Below are positions 37,738 through 47,745 of a stretch of DNA of 64,000 bases, one piece after another. The notes below the pieces were generated by a model. That model made no database searches. It worked only from the letters and a program-made list of their open reading frames with translations, and was not told the origin of the DNA. This DNA is from Chthoniobacteraceae bacterium (GTDB lineage: Bacteria > Verrucomicrobiota > Verrucomicrobiia > Chthoniobacterales > Chthoniobacteraceae): the NCBI GenBank assembly GCA_947476255.1, contig CANJPY010000006.1:1-64000 (forward strand), written 5' to 3'. The translations under genes were made by a program, and so were the position numbers. Position 1 is the stretch's first letter. The number at the start of each line of letters is the position of its first letter.

Positions 37738-38190
37738 ATGTCCTGCCTTCCATTCCCCGCTGATCTTGAAAGCACCTTGAAATCAGCTTCTTTTGAAGAA
37801 GCGTTACAACAGATCCTGACGCATTTTGGCTGTCAGGCTGGAACCTGGCACGTGTTGAGAGAGGGTGCATTGCATCTTAGCGCCTCCTGTCACATCCCGC
37901 CGCCTGTTGTGGCCCTTGTGCAGACGGTTCCCATTGGGAAAGGGATCGCCGGCCTTGCGGCAGAGCGGTTGGAGCCTGTCTCGTTGTGCAACCTCCAGAC
38001 GGACACCTCTGGGCAGGCGCGTCCCGCCGCAAAGGGCACAGGCATGGAGGGGGCCCTCGCTGTGCCGGCGCTTAATGGTGCGGGGCAATTGTTTGGCGTT
38101 CTTGGCATCGCAAAAGCGCAGGCCCACGACTGGACCGATGCAGAAAAAGCCGCAGTCACGGCCGCCGCGGCGTTACTGGCCGCACGCTAG
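37738..38190 (+). CDS. GAF domain-containing protein
   Basis: QTVPIGKGIAGLAAERLEPVSLCNLQTD...EGALAVPALNGAGQLFGVLGIAKAQAHDWTDAEK. Confidence 0.8.
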   Translation: MSCLPFPADLESTLKSASFEEALQQILTHFGCQAGTWHVLREGALHLSASCHIPPPVVALVQTVPIGKGIAGLAAERLEPVSLCNLQTDTSGQARPAAKGTGMEGALAVPALNGAGQLFGVLGIAKAQAHDWTDAEKAAVTAAAALLAAR

Positions 38191-38244
38191 GGCGCGTGGC
38201 ATCTGGTCTGGCCTGTGAGTCGACTTGCAACGGTGTTCAAAAGA

Positions 38245-38275
38245 AAGGGCGTGTCCCGTTTGGGAACACGCCCTT
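38245..38275 (-). terminator. Rho-independent terminator downstream of the PQQ-like gene
   Basis: AAGGGCGTGT...ACACGCCCTT stem; minus strand continues TCTTTTG. Confidence 0.8.
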
Positions 38276-38301
38276 CCTTTGACTCGAGGAATGGGTCCCG
38301 A

Positions 38302-39567
38302 TTAGGGAGTCAGCTTCACCGCGACAAGCTTGGAGCCGTCCTTCACAAACAGTTGGCCGTCGCTGTAGGCAGGCGACGCCCACGTCTTGCCGACAAAGTG
38401 CGCCCGGCCGATTTCTTTGTATCCAGCTTCGGAGGCCTTTACCAAGCGCAGTTCGCCGCTCGAGTCCAGAACAAGTAGGGAATCGTTCACTGCGGTAATG
38501 CTGGCGTAATCCCCGAGTCCAGACTCCTTCCAGAGTTCCTGGCCATTGGAAGCGTTGAGGCAGACGAGGTCGCATTTGTTGCCTGGACCCGGTGAGAACA
38601 GATGGGCGCCCACCTGGACTTGGGAGCTGATAACCACCTTCATCTGTGAATTTTCCCAAGCGCGCTCCGCAGTGACTGCGCCGTCTTTTTTTGAAATTTT
38701 AAACCGAATCGTGCCGATGCTTGTGGAGGTGACTGTGACGGTGTCGCCATCGATGAGGGGCGTGGCGACATGCCTTTTTGCACCCGTCTTCAGGGGCTCT
38801 CTCCAGAGGATTTTACCGCTGGAAACATCCACGCCCATGAGCGCATCCGCCGTGAAGTGCACCGCCTGCCGCACACCCCCGAGGGTTGCTACAACAACGC
38901 TCGAATACGCGGTGTTATCGTTGCCGGCAGTCCAAAGTTCCTTGCCTGTTTTTTTGTCAAATGCGACAAGCGTTCCCTTTGTAGGGCTGCCGACTGGGAC
39001 AAAAATGCGGTCGCCATCGACAACCGCAGAGCCGTTGTTTCCGTGCCTGCGAGAGGCCGTTTCCTTGGACCCTGGATCTGGGCTCTTGTTTCCAAACCAA
39101 GTCGCTCCGTATTGGTCGCCAAAGCTCACGGTCCACAACTGTTTTCCGTCGGCGAGTGCAAGGCAGCGAAATTCACCGCCGCAGGATTGCACGTACACGC
39201 GGTCTTCATCGATGACCGGGGTACAGCGGGGGCCTTCCCCGTAGGCGTTTTGGAATTCGACCATCGGGCCAACTTTAACCCTCCAGAGCTCCTTGCCTGT
39301 GGCTGCGTCGAGGCAATGCGCCGTCTCCTGTCCGTCCACTCCGTCCATGAACACCAGACGCCCTTTCGCTAGAATGGGGGAGGCTTGGCCGGGACCGACT
39401 GGGATCTCCCAAAGCTTCTTGGGCTCGGCGCTCAGCGCATTCAGAGGGTGCGCGGCGTCTTTGACGGTGCCGTCTCTGGAGGGGCCGCGCCATTGGGGCC
39501 AGTCAGCGGCTTGTAGCGAGACGATGGGGAGGGTGAGGGCGAAAAACAGGAGGGGGGCTACTTTCAT
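38302..39567 (-). CDS. PQQ-binding-like beta-propeller repeat protein, exported
   Basis: ADWPQWRGPSRDGTVKD, AATGKELWRVKVG, LADGKQLWTVSFG, SSGKILWREP repeats. Confidence 0.93.
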   Translation of the reverse strand: MKVAPLLFFALTLPIVSLQAADWPQWRGPSRDGTVKDAAHPLNALSAEPKKLWEIPVGPGQASPILAKGRLVFMDGVDGQETAHCLDAATGKELWRVKVGPMVEFQNAYGEGPRCTPVIDEDRVYVQSCGGEFRCLALADGKQLWTVSFGDQYGATWFGNKSPDPGSKETASRRHGNNGSAVVDGDRIFVPVGSPTKGTLVAFDKKTGKELWTAGNDNTAYSSVVVATLGGVRQAVHFTADALMGVDVSSGKILWREPLKTGAKRHVATPLIDGDTVTVTSTSIGTIRFKISKKDGAVTAERAWENSQMKVVISSQVQVGAHLFSPGPGNKCDLVCLNASNGQELWKESGLGDYASITAVNDSLLVLDSSGELRLVKASEAGYKEIGRAHFVGKTWASPAYSDGQLFVKDGSKLVAVKLTP

Positions 39568-39681
39568 CCCGCAACCCTGTACGCGTTTCCCGCCAGCATT
39601 CAAGCCGGAGCCGAGGAAAGATTTTTAAAAATTGGAATCCGCATCCCTCCTTGAAACCGCTAAAGATACGCCCTGACCCCT

Positions 39682-42600
39682 ATGAAAATTCGTCCTTTCA
39701 GCTCTTTTTGCTGTCTTGCCATTGTTGGAACCGCGGCTTTCGCCGGCGATGATCGCCAGGTGGAAATTGCTAAACAGGGGGGATTTGTCCCGAAAATACA
39801 GCCGGCCTCCGATGAGGCAGTTAACGCCATCAAGCAGTTCAAGCTTGCCGACGGCCTGAGCATTGATCTGTGGGCAGCCGAACCACTGCTCGCAAATCCC
39901 GTGGCGATCGCTACGGATGAAAAAGGCCGCTGGTTTGTGGCGGAGACCTTTCGTCTTCATGCGGGAGTAAGTGATATCCGCGCGCACATGAACTGGTTGG
40001 AAGACGAGCTGGCCAGCAAAGACCTCGACTCGTGGCTGGCGATTCTCAAGGGGGATCCGGCAGTGGACTTTGAGAAAAACGCGAAGAATTCAGAGCGCGT
40101 CCAGTTGGTTTGGGACAGCAAGGGGACCGGCAAGGCGGATAGTTCCAAGATTTTTGCCGAGGGCTTTAACGAGCCTCTTTCTGGAATCGGTTCGGGCGTT
40201 TTGAGCCGCAAGGGAGCCGTTTATTTCACCAATATTCCCGACCTCTGGCTCTTAAAGGACACCAAGCAAACCGGAAGTGCCGATGTGAAGCAGTCTTTGG
40301 CGCGGGGGTTCGGGGTGCGCACCGCATTTCTCGGGCATGACATGCACGGCTTGCGCATCGGCCCTGATGGTAGACTGTATTTCTCCATCGGCGACCGCGG
40401 TGCAAACGCCGCTGCGGTGGACGGAAGTCGTGTCGTGAACACCGAGACGGGTGCAGTTTACAGATGCAACCTCGATGGGTCCGGACTGGAGATCTTCGCC
40501 GTGGGCCTGCGCAATCCGCAGGAACTTGCTTTTGACAAGTTTGGGAACCTTTTTACCGGAGACAACAACTCCGACGCTGGGGATCCAGCGCGTTGGGTGT
40601 ATGTGATGCAGAACAGCGACAGCGGCTGGCGCATTGGCTGGCAGTTTATCACCAAGCCCGAAGCCCGCGGCCCCTGGTTGTCCGAGCGTCTGTGTTACCC
40701 CGCGTTTCCCGGACAGGCTGCCTACCATCTCCCGCCGATTGCCGTGCTGGGCAATGGACCGAGCGGGTTGACATATCACCCCGGAACAGGTCTGGCACCG
40801 CAGTATAAGGACCACTTTTTTCTCGCCAACTTTAGCGGAAGTCCAAGCAACAGTGGCATTTTGTCCGTCACCGTTATCCCCAAAGGCGCTGGGTTTGACA
40901 TGTCACCCGTGGAAAAGCCGATCTGGAACATCCTTGCGACGGACGTGGAATTTGGCGTCGACGGCGGTCTTTATCTTGCCGACTGGGTGAACGGTTGGGG
41001 AATGAATGGGAAGGGCCGCATTTATAAAATGTCGGCCACGGGCAGCGGTGCGGATCCGCTGCTTGCGGAGACCCAAAAACTGATTGGTGACGGGATGGAG
41101 AAACGGGATGTGAAGGAGCTTGTGAAGCTCCTTGCGCACGCGGACATGCGCGTGCGGCAGGAGGCGCAGTTTGAGCTCGCCGCCCGGGGTGACGCCGCAG
41201 CGTTGGGGGAGGTGGCCGGAGCGAATCCGTCACAATTGGCGCGTTTGCACGCAATCTGGGGCCTTGGACAAATCGCGCGCAAGACCGCGCAGGAGGGCAC
41301 GGCGCTGGTTGGGTTATTGAAGGACGCAGACGCAGAGGTGCGCGCGCAAGCGGCGAAAACACTTGGAGACTTGAAGGCACCCTCAGACAAGGTGGCGGCG
41401 GCGCTGCTACCCGCCCTCAAGGATGAAAGCGCACGCGTGCGTTCCTTTGCAGCAATCGCTCTGGGTAATGCCAAGGCCAAGTCTGCCGCTCCCGCACTTT
41501 TAGAGGCTTTGGGCGACAACAAGGACGGCGACGCCGCCTTGCGCCACGCCTTGAGTGCAGGGCTTGCCGGTTGCGCTGCCCCCGAAGTACTGCTTGGCGC
41601 CCAGACGAATCCCTCGGCCGCGGTTCGCCTTGGGGCCGTCGTTGCTTTGCGGAGGCTCAAACATGAGGGCCTCGCCAAGTTTTTGGGAGACGCAGATCCA
41701 TTGGTGGTCGCCGAGGCGGCCCGTGCGATTCACGACGAATCGGTGGAGTCGGCGATGCCTGCCCTCGCGGCGTTGATTGCAAAGGCCCCTGCCATTGCAG
41801 AGTTCGCAGAAGGAACGAAGGAGCAGCCCGGACCGCGGGACGCCATCTTGCGGCGTGTGCTGAATGCGAATTATCGTGTGGGGCAAAGCTCTTCTGCCGA
41901 GGCGTTGGCGAAGTTCGCCGCCGCGTCAGGGGCTCCTGAGAAGTTTAGAATTCAGGCGCTGCAGCAGTTGGGGGTTTGGGAAACCCCGCCCCGCTTGGAT
42001 CGTGTGATGGGGTTGCACCGTCCCCTGCCTAAACGTGATCCTGCCGTGGCCGCAACGGCTTTGCGCCCGGTGCTTGGCGCGTTACTAAGCGAAACGACGG
42101 CTTCCAGTGTTTTGCGTCTCGAATTGCTCAATTTAGTGGAGCGCTTTGTGTTTAAAGGGGCGTCCCTTGATCTGGCCGCGGTGGTTTCCAACGACAAGGA
42201 GGACGCCTCGGTCCGCGCCAAGGCGCTGGGCGCGATGGCGGCGCGTGCGGATGAAGCCCTCGTGCAGTCTGTCAACTACGCCGCAACTGCCAAAGCAGAG
42301 GCGTTGCGCAAGGAAGCGACTCGCCTGCGCGTGGCCTTGCATTTGCCGGGAGGCGGAGTCGAGGCGCTTTCAAAGGTTTTGGAAATTGGAACCACGGGCG
42401 AGAAGCAGAACATTCTCGCGACTTTTGGAACGATGCCCGAACCGGGAGCCGCCGCTGTTCTTGAGCAATACCTGGACCGCCTGCTCGCCGGAAAGTTGCC
42501 TGCGGAGTTGCACTTGGAAGTGCTGGAAGCGGCGGCCAAGCGTTCTGAGGAAGGGGTGAAAACCCGCCTCGCCAAGGTGCAAGCTTCCTACTCCCCGCTG

Positions 42601-43050
42601 GAAACTCTTGCGGCTTACAAGTTTGCCCTTGCGGGCGGCAGCGCGGCTGATGGACGCAAGGTGTTTATGGAGAAGGCCGAAGCTTCCTGCATTCGTTGCC
42701 ACAAAGTGAATAATGACGGAGCGGAAGTCGGCCCTGTGCTGACTGGGGTGGGAAAACGGCAAACCCGCGAGTACTTGCTCGAGTCCATTGTCGATCCCAA
42801 TGCAAATATCGCAGCGGGGTTTGAGACGGTGCTGGTGACCCTCAAGGACGGCTCTCTTCATGCGGGAATCTTAAAGAACGAATCGGACTCCGAAATCGCC
42901 TTGATGCAACCGACGGGCGTGCTGGAAAAGTTGCAAAAGGCGCAGATCAAGAGTCGTGAGCGCGGTCCGTCGGGAATGCCCCCACTGGCGGCGGTCCTGA
43001 GCAAAAAGGATTTGCGCGATCTGGTGGAGTACCTCTCGAGCTTGAAATAA
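39682..43050 (+). CDS. PVC-type heme-binding CxxCH protein with beta-propeller and HEAT repeats
   Basis: N-terminal GLSIDLWAAEPLLANPVAIATDEKGRWFVAETFR; HEAT-like region; C-terminal ASCIRCHKVNNDGAEVGPVLTGVGKRQTREYLLESIVDPNANIA. Confidence 0.94.
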   Translation: MKIRPFSSFCCLAIVGTAAFAGDDRQVEIAKQGGFVPKIQPASDEAVNAIKQFKLADGLSIDLWAAEPLLANPVAIATDEKGRWFVAETFRLHAGVSDIRAHMNWLEDELASKDLDSWLAILKGDPAVDFEKNAKNSERVQLVWDSKGTGKADSSKIFAEGFNEPLSGIGSGVLSRKGAVYFTNIPDLWLLKDTKQTGSADVKQSLARGFGVRTAFLGHDMHGLRIGPDGRLYFSIGDRGANAAAVDGSRVVNTETGAVYRCNLDGSGLEIFAVGLRNPQELAFDKFGNLFTGDNNSDAGDPARWVYVMQNSDSGWRIGWQFITKPEARGPWLSERLCYPAFPGQAAYHLPPIAVLGNGPSGLTYHPGTGLAPQYKDHFFLANFSGSPSNSGILSVTVIPKGAGFDMSPVEKPIWNILATDVEFGVDGGLYLADWVNGWGMNGKGRIYKMSATGSGADPLLAETQKLIGDGMEKRDVKELVKLLAHADMRVRQEAQFELAARGDAAALGEVAGANPSQLARLHAIWGLGQIARKTAQEGTALVGLLKDADAEVRAQAAKTLGDLKAPSDKVAAALLPALKDESARVRSFAAIALGNAKAKSAAPALLEALGDNKDGDAALRHALSAGLAGCAAPEVLLGAQTNPSAAVRLGAVVALRRLKHEGLAKFLGDADPLVVAEAARAIHDESVESAMPALAALIAKAPAIAEFAEGTKEQPGPRDAILRRVLNANYRVGQSSSAEALAKFAAASGAPEKFRIQALQQLGVWETPPRLDRVMGLHRPLPKRDPAVAATALRPVLGALLSETTASSVLRLELLNLVERFVFKGASLDLAAVVSNDKEDASVRAKALGAMAARADEALVQSVNYAATAKAEALRKEATRLRVALHLPGGGVEALSKVLEIGTTGEKQNILATFGTMPEPGAAAVLEQYLDRLLAGKLPAELHLEVLEAAAKRSEEGVKTRLAKVQASYSPLETLAAYKFALAGGSAADGRKVFMEKAEASCIRCHKVNNDGAEVGPVLTGVGKRQTREYLLESIVDPNANIAAGFETVLVTLKDGSLHAGILKNESDSEIALMQPTGVLEKLQKAQIKSRERGPSGMPPLAAVLSKKDLRDLVEYLSSLK

Positions 43051-43119
43051 CGAGCACTCTCAGAGGGACAGGCGGGCTGCGGAGCGTTCCTGTTCCTTTG
43101 CTGGGAGGATGCGGGTGCT

Positions 43120-45432
43120 TTATTTCCGCTTGTGCGCGACCGTATAGAGGCGCTCGAGGGCCTCTGTTTTGAGTTTTGAGTTGAAGGAGTCCGAGGCCTT
43201 TATCTGCTTCTCAACGCGTTCACGAAGGCGCGCGGCTTTCTGCGGAGACTTGGCAATTTCAACGGCGAAAGCCTCGTATTCCGCAAGCGTTTTGACGGCC
43301 AGTTCCGGCATGCCGATGGCGCGCACAATACTCGTCGCAACACGGCTTTGAAAGCTGTTGCCCTCCAGTGTGAGAACCGGAAGGCCCGCCCGCAACACGT
43401 CTGTTGCCGTGCTGTGGGCGTTGTAGGGACTGGTGTCTAAAAACAGGCCGGGAAGGCGGTAGCGTGCAAGGTGGTCTGAAATCGAGGGCACACGACTCGC
43501 AAATACAATACGTTCCTTCGGAATGCCGCGTTTCAGAGCTTCCCTGAGCAGATTGGCTTCCGCGACGGCGTTTAACTTCATGAGCCACAACACACTCGAC
43601 TCCACCCGCGCAAGCATGCGCATCCAAGTATCGAAAATAGGCGGGTTGATTTTGTAATCGTGGTTAAAGGAGCAGAAAATAAACCCCGTCTCGGGAAGCT
43701 GCATTTCCGCGCGGGTCGGCGTCCGTTCTGAAATCACAACCTCTGGGTCGGTGGGCAGGTAGCAACCGGGGAGATAGAGCACTTTTTCCGCGTAGTGCTG
43801 TTTGTGGTCCGGTGGAATGACGGTTTCATCGGCGATGAGGTAGTCCATGTAGGAACAGGCGGTCGATCCCGCGTAACCGAGATAAGTCACCTGTACGGGG
43901 GCGGCGTGATAGCCAAGGACATCGGGGCGCGCGTCGGCGGTTGGTCCGGCCAGATCGATAAGAACGTCAATTTCGTGTTCCTTGATGAGACTGACGATTT
44001 CCGGCGATCCTTTGCCGCGTACGTCAAAAAAACGTTCGCTTGCGGCGATGAAGCGGGAGCGCAAGGCGCTGTTGTCGTTGACGCCGAGCGAGAACGAATA
44101 AACCTCGAATTGGGATTTGTCATGGTGTTCGAAAACGCCCGCCATCAGGTGGCCAACTGGATGTTCCCGGAGGTCTGGAGAGAGATAACCAAGACGGATT
44201 TTTTTATGTTTGTAAGGAACCTTGACCCAAGTGTTTTCGGGTTTGGGGGGATACGAAAGTTCCATGAACATTTTCGTACAGGCGAGCTGGTCGGCGGGAG
44301 AATCGGAGATGGCCAGGAAAGCCAGCGGTCGGCAGGCCCGTTTGTTCTCCTGAACGCCCTGAATGATGGCAGCGGAATTTTGTGCAAAATCGGTCCAGTC
44401 GCAGCAATGGAGTCTCGCATGCACGAGTGACCCGAGTGCGTATTCGTAGTCTGGATCGAGGGCGAGGAGCCTCGCGTAAAACAGCGCTGCATCCTCGTTT
44501 TTTTTGAGAATGGTCAGGACCATGGCCGCATTGGTCAGCGCTATCTTGTGGTCCGGTTCAATTTTTAAAACCTCATTGAATTCCACCAGCGACTGGACGT
44601 AATCGTCCAATTCCGCACACACCAACCCTTTTTCGGTATGCGAGTCCCTGTGGGTGGGAGACAGCGTGAGGGCTTGGTCAAAGTCATTGCGTGCTTCTTG
44701 AAAACGCCGTGACATTTTGAGTGCGCAACCTCGGATGTACCAGCTCATGGCGGACCCAGCATAGCTGCGCACGCAGTGTTCGGCATAAGCGAGTCCGTCG
44801 GCAACTTCGCCCGCATTCAGGCTCAGCACGGCCATGGAGTACAAGGCGGCGAAATTTTCTGGATAGAGGCTCAGTGCTTTTTGGAAAAGTTCCTTCGCGG
44901 CAGACGCTTCGCCCGCAGATTGAACAAGAATGCCCTGACTTGCAAAGGACTCTGCCGCTGCGATCTCTCTGGAAGGCCCGGGTTGCAGGGCCAGCCTCAT
45001 CTGGTTTGCAACGGGGTGCTCCGGATTCAATGCCAGAACTCTTTGAAATTCTGCAGCCGCCAGTTCTGTCTGTTCCAGATTGAGAAAAATAGAACCCCGC
45101 AACGCCATGGCGTCGATGTGGACGGGATTCAATTCCAGTGCCCGGGAAGCCGCACCCAAAGCCTCTATGGCGCGTCCGTTTGCATGAAGTGCGGCGCCAA
45201 AAATATACCATCCAAGCGGGGAAACCAAGTTTGCATAAACGCACTGTTCTGCTTCCTTGAGTGCTTCTTGGGGGTTGCCCTCGTTGAGACGGATGACTGT
45301 CAGGGAGTAACGCGCCGCCGGATGGTTTGGAGTGAGCACCAGCGCCATTTTAAAAGCTTCCACAGCGCCTGAGATGTCGCCCGCAGCCTGCTTGTGGATG
45401 CCCGCGGTGAGGTATTCTTCAACTGAGATCAT
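43120..45432 (-). CDS. TPR protein with O-GlcNAc transferase (SPINDLY/OGT-like, GT41) domain
   Basis: N-terminal TPRs; KKIRLGYLSPDLREHPVGHLMAGVFEHHD, VLIDLAGPTADARPDVLGYHAAPVQVTYLGYAGSTACSYMDYLIAD, FCSFNHDYKINPPIFDTWMRML, LFLDTSPYNAHSTATDVLRAGLPVLTLEG. Confidence 0.93.
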   Translation of the reverse strand: MISVEEYLTAGIHKQAAGDISGAVEAFKMALVLTPNHPAARYSLTVIRLNEGNPQEALKEAEQCVYANLVSPLGWYIFGAALHANGRAIEALGAASRALELNPVHIDAMALRGSIFLNLEQTELAAAEFQRVLALNPEHPVANQMRLALQPGPSREIAAAESFASQGILVQSAGEASAAKELFQKALSLYPENFAALYSMAVLSLNAGEVADGLAYAEHCVRSYAGSAMSWYIRGCALKMSRRFQEARNDFDQALTLSPTHRDSHTEKGLVCAELDDYVQSLVEFNEVLKIEPDHKIALTNAAMVLTILKKNEDAALFYARLLALDPDYEYALGSLVHARLHCCDWTDFAQNSAAIIQGVQENKRACRPLAFLAISDSPADQLACTKMFMELSYPPKPENTWVKVPYKHKKIRLGYLSPDLREHPVGHLMAGVFEHHDKSQFEVYSFSLGVNDNSALRSRFIAASERFFDVRGKGSPEIVSLIKEHEIDVLIDLAGPTADARPDVLGYHAAPVQVTYLGYAGSTACSYMDYLIADETVIPPDHKQHYAEKVLYLPGCYLPTDPEVVISERTPTRAEMQLPETGFIFCSFNHDYKINPPIFDTWMRMLARVESSVLWLMKLNAVAEANLLREALKRGIPKERIVFASRVPSISDHLARYRLPGLFLDTSPYNAHSTATDVLRAGLPVLTLEGNSFQSRVATSIVRAIGMPELAVKTLAEYEAFAVEIAKSPQKAARLRERVEKQIKASDSFNSKLKTEALERLYTVAHKRK

Positions 45433-45649
45433 GGGGTGCAAAAGGGGCTTTGTGTGAAACGGCAACCTGAGTTTCAGAATAGGCTTTGCTCACATCCTTG
45501 CCTCCCTCAAACGGATCTTCGCCACACAAACCTCCAATGTAAGGGGCCGAAGGCGACTGTGCAATTCGCTCTTTTTAGTCGGTAGTGTGTCTCCTTGCGG
45601 CATGCTGGGGGAGGGCGTCTGTGGCGAGCTCTTTTGGAGGCCTCTGTCT

Positions 45650-46489
45650 CTAGTCCTTGAGACTGAAGCGCAGGGGAGCTTCAAATTGAGCACCTTCAAA
45701 GGCGTTGCTCACACGGCAGCGCCACCCGCCCTCTACGGCAGCGCGGTCCAGTCTGGAAAAACCGCTGCTGGTGGCCACGCTCACGGCAGTCGGGCGTCCA
45801 TTCGCATTGACTGTGATGCGCAGCAAGACCAAACCCTGTTCGCCTGCCGAGCGGCTTCCTGAAGGATAGTTCACTTGGGGACGCACCAAATAGAGAGGGA
45901 CGCCAAGGGGCTTGCCGGTTTGTTCTCCCCCAGCCGGCGAGCCACCGCCATTGGAGGGGGGGGGGCTCGATGGGGTGTTTATTTGCGCAGGTTTTGGGGA
46001 AGGGGATGGGAGCTTAGGTTTTGGAGTTTCTGGCGAAGCCGGCGCCGGCTTCTCGGAGGAGACAGGGTTGTCTTCCTTTGGAGGAGGTTGCGGCTCGGGG
46101 AGAGGAGCGGGCGCCGGAGGCTCTGGCACTGGAGGAAGCTCGGGGGCAGGCGCAACGGGCGCGGGCTCCGGTTCAGGGGGAAGGAGTGTTCGGAGCACCG
46201 GAAGTGGAGAGATCGGTTGGGGTGGCAGGGGCTCTTGTGCCGTCGATGCTGGCGCTGGCGCGGACGGTGTTTCCTCGATTGGCTCAAAAGCCGCAGTCGC
46301 GGATTCCACAAGAGCAACTTCCACGGAGTCTCCCAACACCCGAATCAGGTCTGCTTGATGCGGTTGGTATTTCCACCCAAAAAGCATTCCCGCATGCAAC
46401 ACCAGCGCGAGTGCGGCGCAGGTGATCAGGGCGCCGGCACCTCCCGCGTCTCGTTTCGAGGAATCGGAAGTAGGAGGGCCTTTTCTCAT
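45650..46489 (-). CDS. tonB: TonB-family protein
   Basis: N-terminal TM, Pro/Glu-rich spacer, C-terminal YPSGSRSAGEQGLVLLRITVNANGRPTAVSVATSSGFSRLDRAAVEGGWRCRV. Confidence 0.93.
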   Translation of the reverse strand: MRKGPPTSDSSKRDAGGAGALITCAALALVLHAGMLFGWKYQPHQADLIRVLGDSVEVALVESATAAFEPIEETPSAPAPASTAQEPLPPQPISPLPVLRTLLPPEPEPAPVAPAPELPPVPEPPAPAPLPEPQPPPKEDNPVSSEKPAPASPETPKPKLPSPSPKPAQINTPSSPPPSNGGGSPAGGEQTGKPLGVPLYLVRPQVNYPSGSRSAGEQGLVLLRITVNANGRPTAVSVATSSGFSRLDRAAVEGGWRCRVSNAFEGAQFEAPLRFSLKD

Positions 46490-46902
46490 GGCGCCGCAGG
46501 AGCACGCGTTTCGAAGGCGACTTTGGAGATGCCGAGCTTTCGTGTTTCATCCAGGACTGTAATCGCCAGACCCAGGCGTGCATTCTGGTCGCCGTTGATG
46601 AACACCTTGAGTTCTGCATTCTGCTTTTTGAGTTTGCGCAGGGCCTCAATCAATTGCTCCTGAGAGAGCTCCTGCTTGTCGAGATAAAGCTGGCCCGCTT
46701 CGCTTAAACTGATGGAAACATATTCCTTTCGGTCTTCTGCAGAGCCGCTTGTGGCTTGCGGGAGCAGCACCGAGATGCCGCGGTTTTTTACCATCGAAAG
46801 GGATACCATCACGAAGGTCGCCAGAAGGAAGAACATGATGTCGATCAGCGGAATGATCTCGATCCGAGCGTGTTTCTTGGGGCGACTGCTCGGGATGTTC
46901 AC
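46486..46902 (-). CDS. exbD: Biopolymer transport protein ExbD
   Basis: IEIIPLIDIMFFLLATFVMVSLSMVKNRGISVLLPQA, VFINGDQNARLG. Confidence 0.95.
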   Translation of the reverse strand: MNIPSSRPKKHARIEIIPLIDIMFFLLATFVMVSLSMVKNRGISVLLPQATSGSAEDRKEYVSISLSEAGQLYLDKQELSQEQLIEALRKLKKQNAELKVFINGDQNARLGLAITVLDETRKLGISKVAFETRAPAAP

Positions 46903-47498
46903 CGCACCGCCTCCTTTAACAACAGTTCGATCTGGCTTGCCGCATCCTCAAGGGCAAGCCGTGCTTTCTCTTCGCAGGAATTCAAATAGTTGAAGGGCAG
47001 CAACGCCGTGATCGCGACGCCGAGTCCAAACGCGGTCGCAATCAACGCTTCTGCAATGCCTCCTGTAATCGCTGTTGGAGCGCCCAGTTCCGTGCCCCCC
47101 AGCATGCCGAAACTCCGAATCATGCCCGTGACAGTACCCAGCAATCCCAACAGTGGGGCGAGTGTGATGATGGTATCGAGGATAGTGAGTCCCCGGGAGT
47201 AGCGGCGCAGTTCCTGCCTCGCCGCCGCCAGTATTGCGTCTGAAAACCTAGAAGGATGTTCAAGCGCCTTTATCAGCGCGCGCACCACAAAATCTTGGCT
47301 GTCTCGACCGAGCTTTACGGCTGAGGCAATATCACCCTGTTCGACCAAGGTAATGATTTCACTCTCTTGGCGACAGTTTCTGCGGGTCGCCTCCAGAAAC
47401 ACAAAGAAGATGCGTTCCAGCGCCGCAGTCAGGGCGACGATGGAGGTGGCAAGAATCGGCCACATTATAGGGCCGCCCTTGAGAAAAAGATCGATCAT
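46899..47498 (-). CDS. exbB: MotA/TolQ/ExbB proton channel protein
   Basis: LTILDTIITLAPLLGLLGTVTGMIRSFGML...ITGGIAEALIATAFGLGVAITALLPFNYL. Confidence 0.95.
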   Translation of the reverse strand: MIDLFLKGGPIMWPILATSIVALTAALERIFFVFLEATRRNCRQESEIITLVEQGDIASAVKLGRDSQDFVVRALIKALEHPSRFSDAILAAARQELRRYSRGLTILDTIITLAPLLGLLGTVTGMIRSFGMLGGTELGAPTAITGGIAEALIATAFGLGVAITALLPFNYLNSCEEKARLALEDAASQIELLLKEAVR

Positions 47499-47745
47499 GT
47501 GGTGCTCATGTTAAATCCGCCACGCATTGTTGCTGGGTTGGTGTGGTGGAGAATACGGTGACCTGCGCCCACGCGACAAGGGTTGAAGCGACAGTCGCTC
47601 CAACGCGCACAGAACCCGCGAATCCGGTGCCTTTTCATCGTGTGAGGAGTGCTGTTTGTAGGAAGTTGGAGAGTGGCAAGGGAGTCGACGCCGAGGTGGG
47701 GGAGGCACCGACTTTGTCGGGGCTCGGACTAAACCGAACGGCGTG

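Noticed and set aside
47499-47745. Small ORF (MKRHRIRGFCARW...) or leader peptide between the TonB receptor and exbB
   Set aside because: No convincing features beyond an open frame; intergenic composition.
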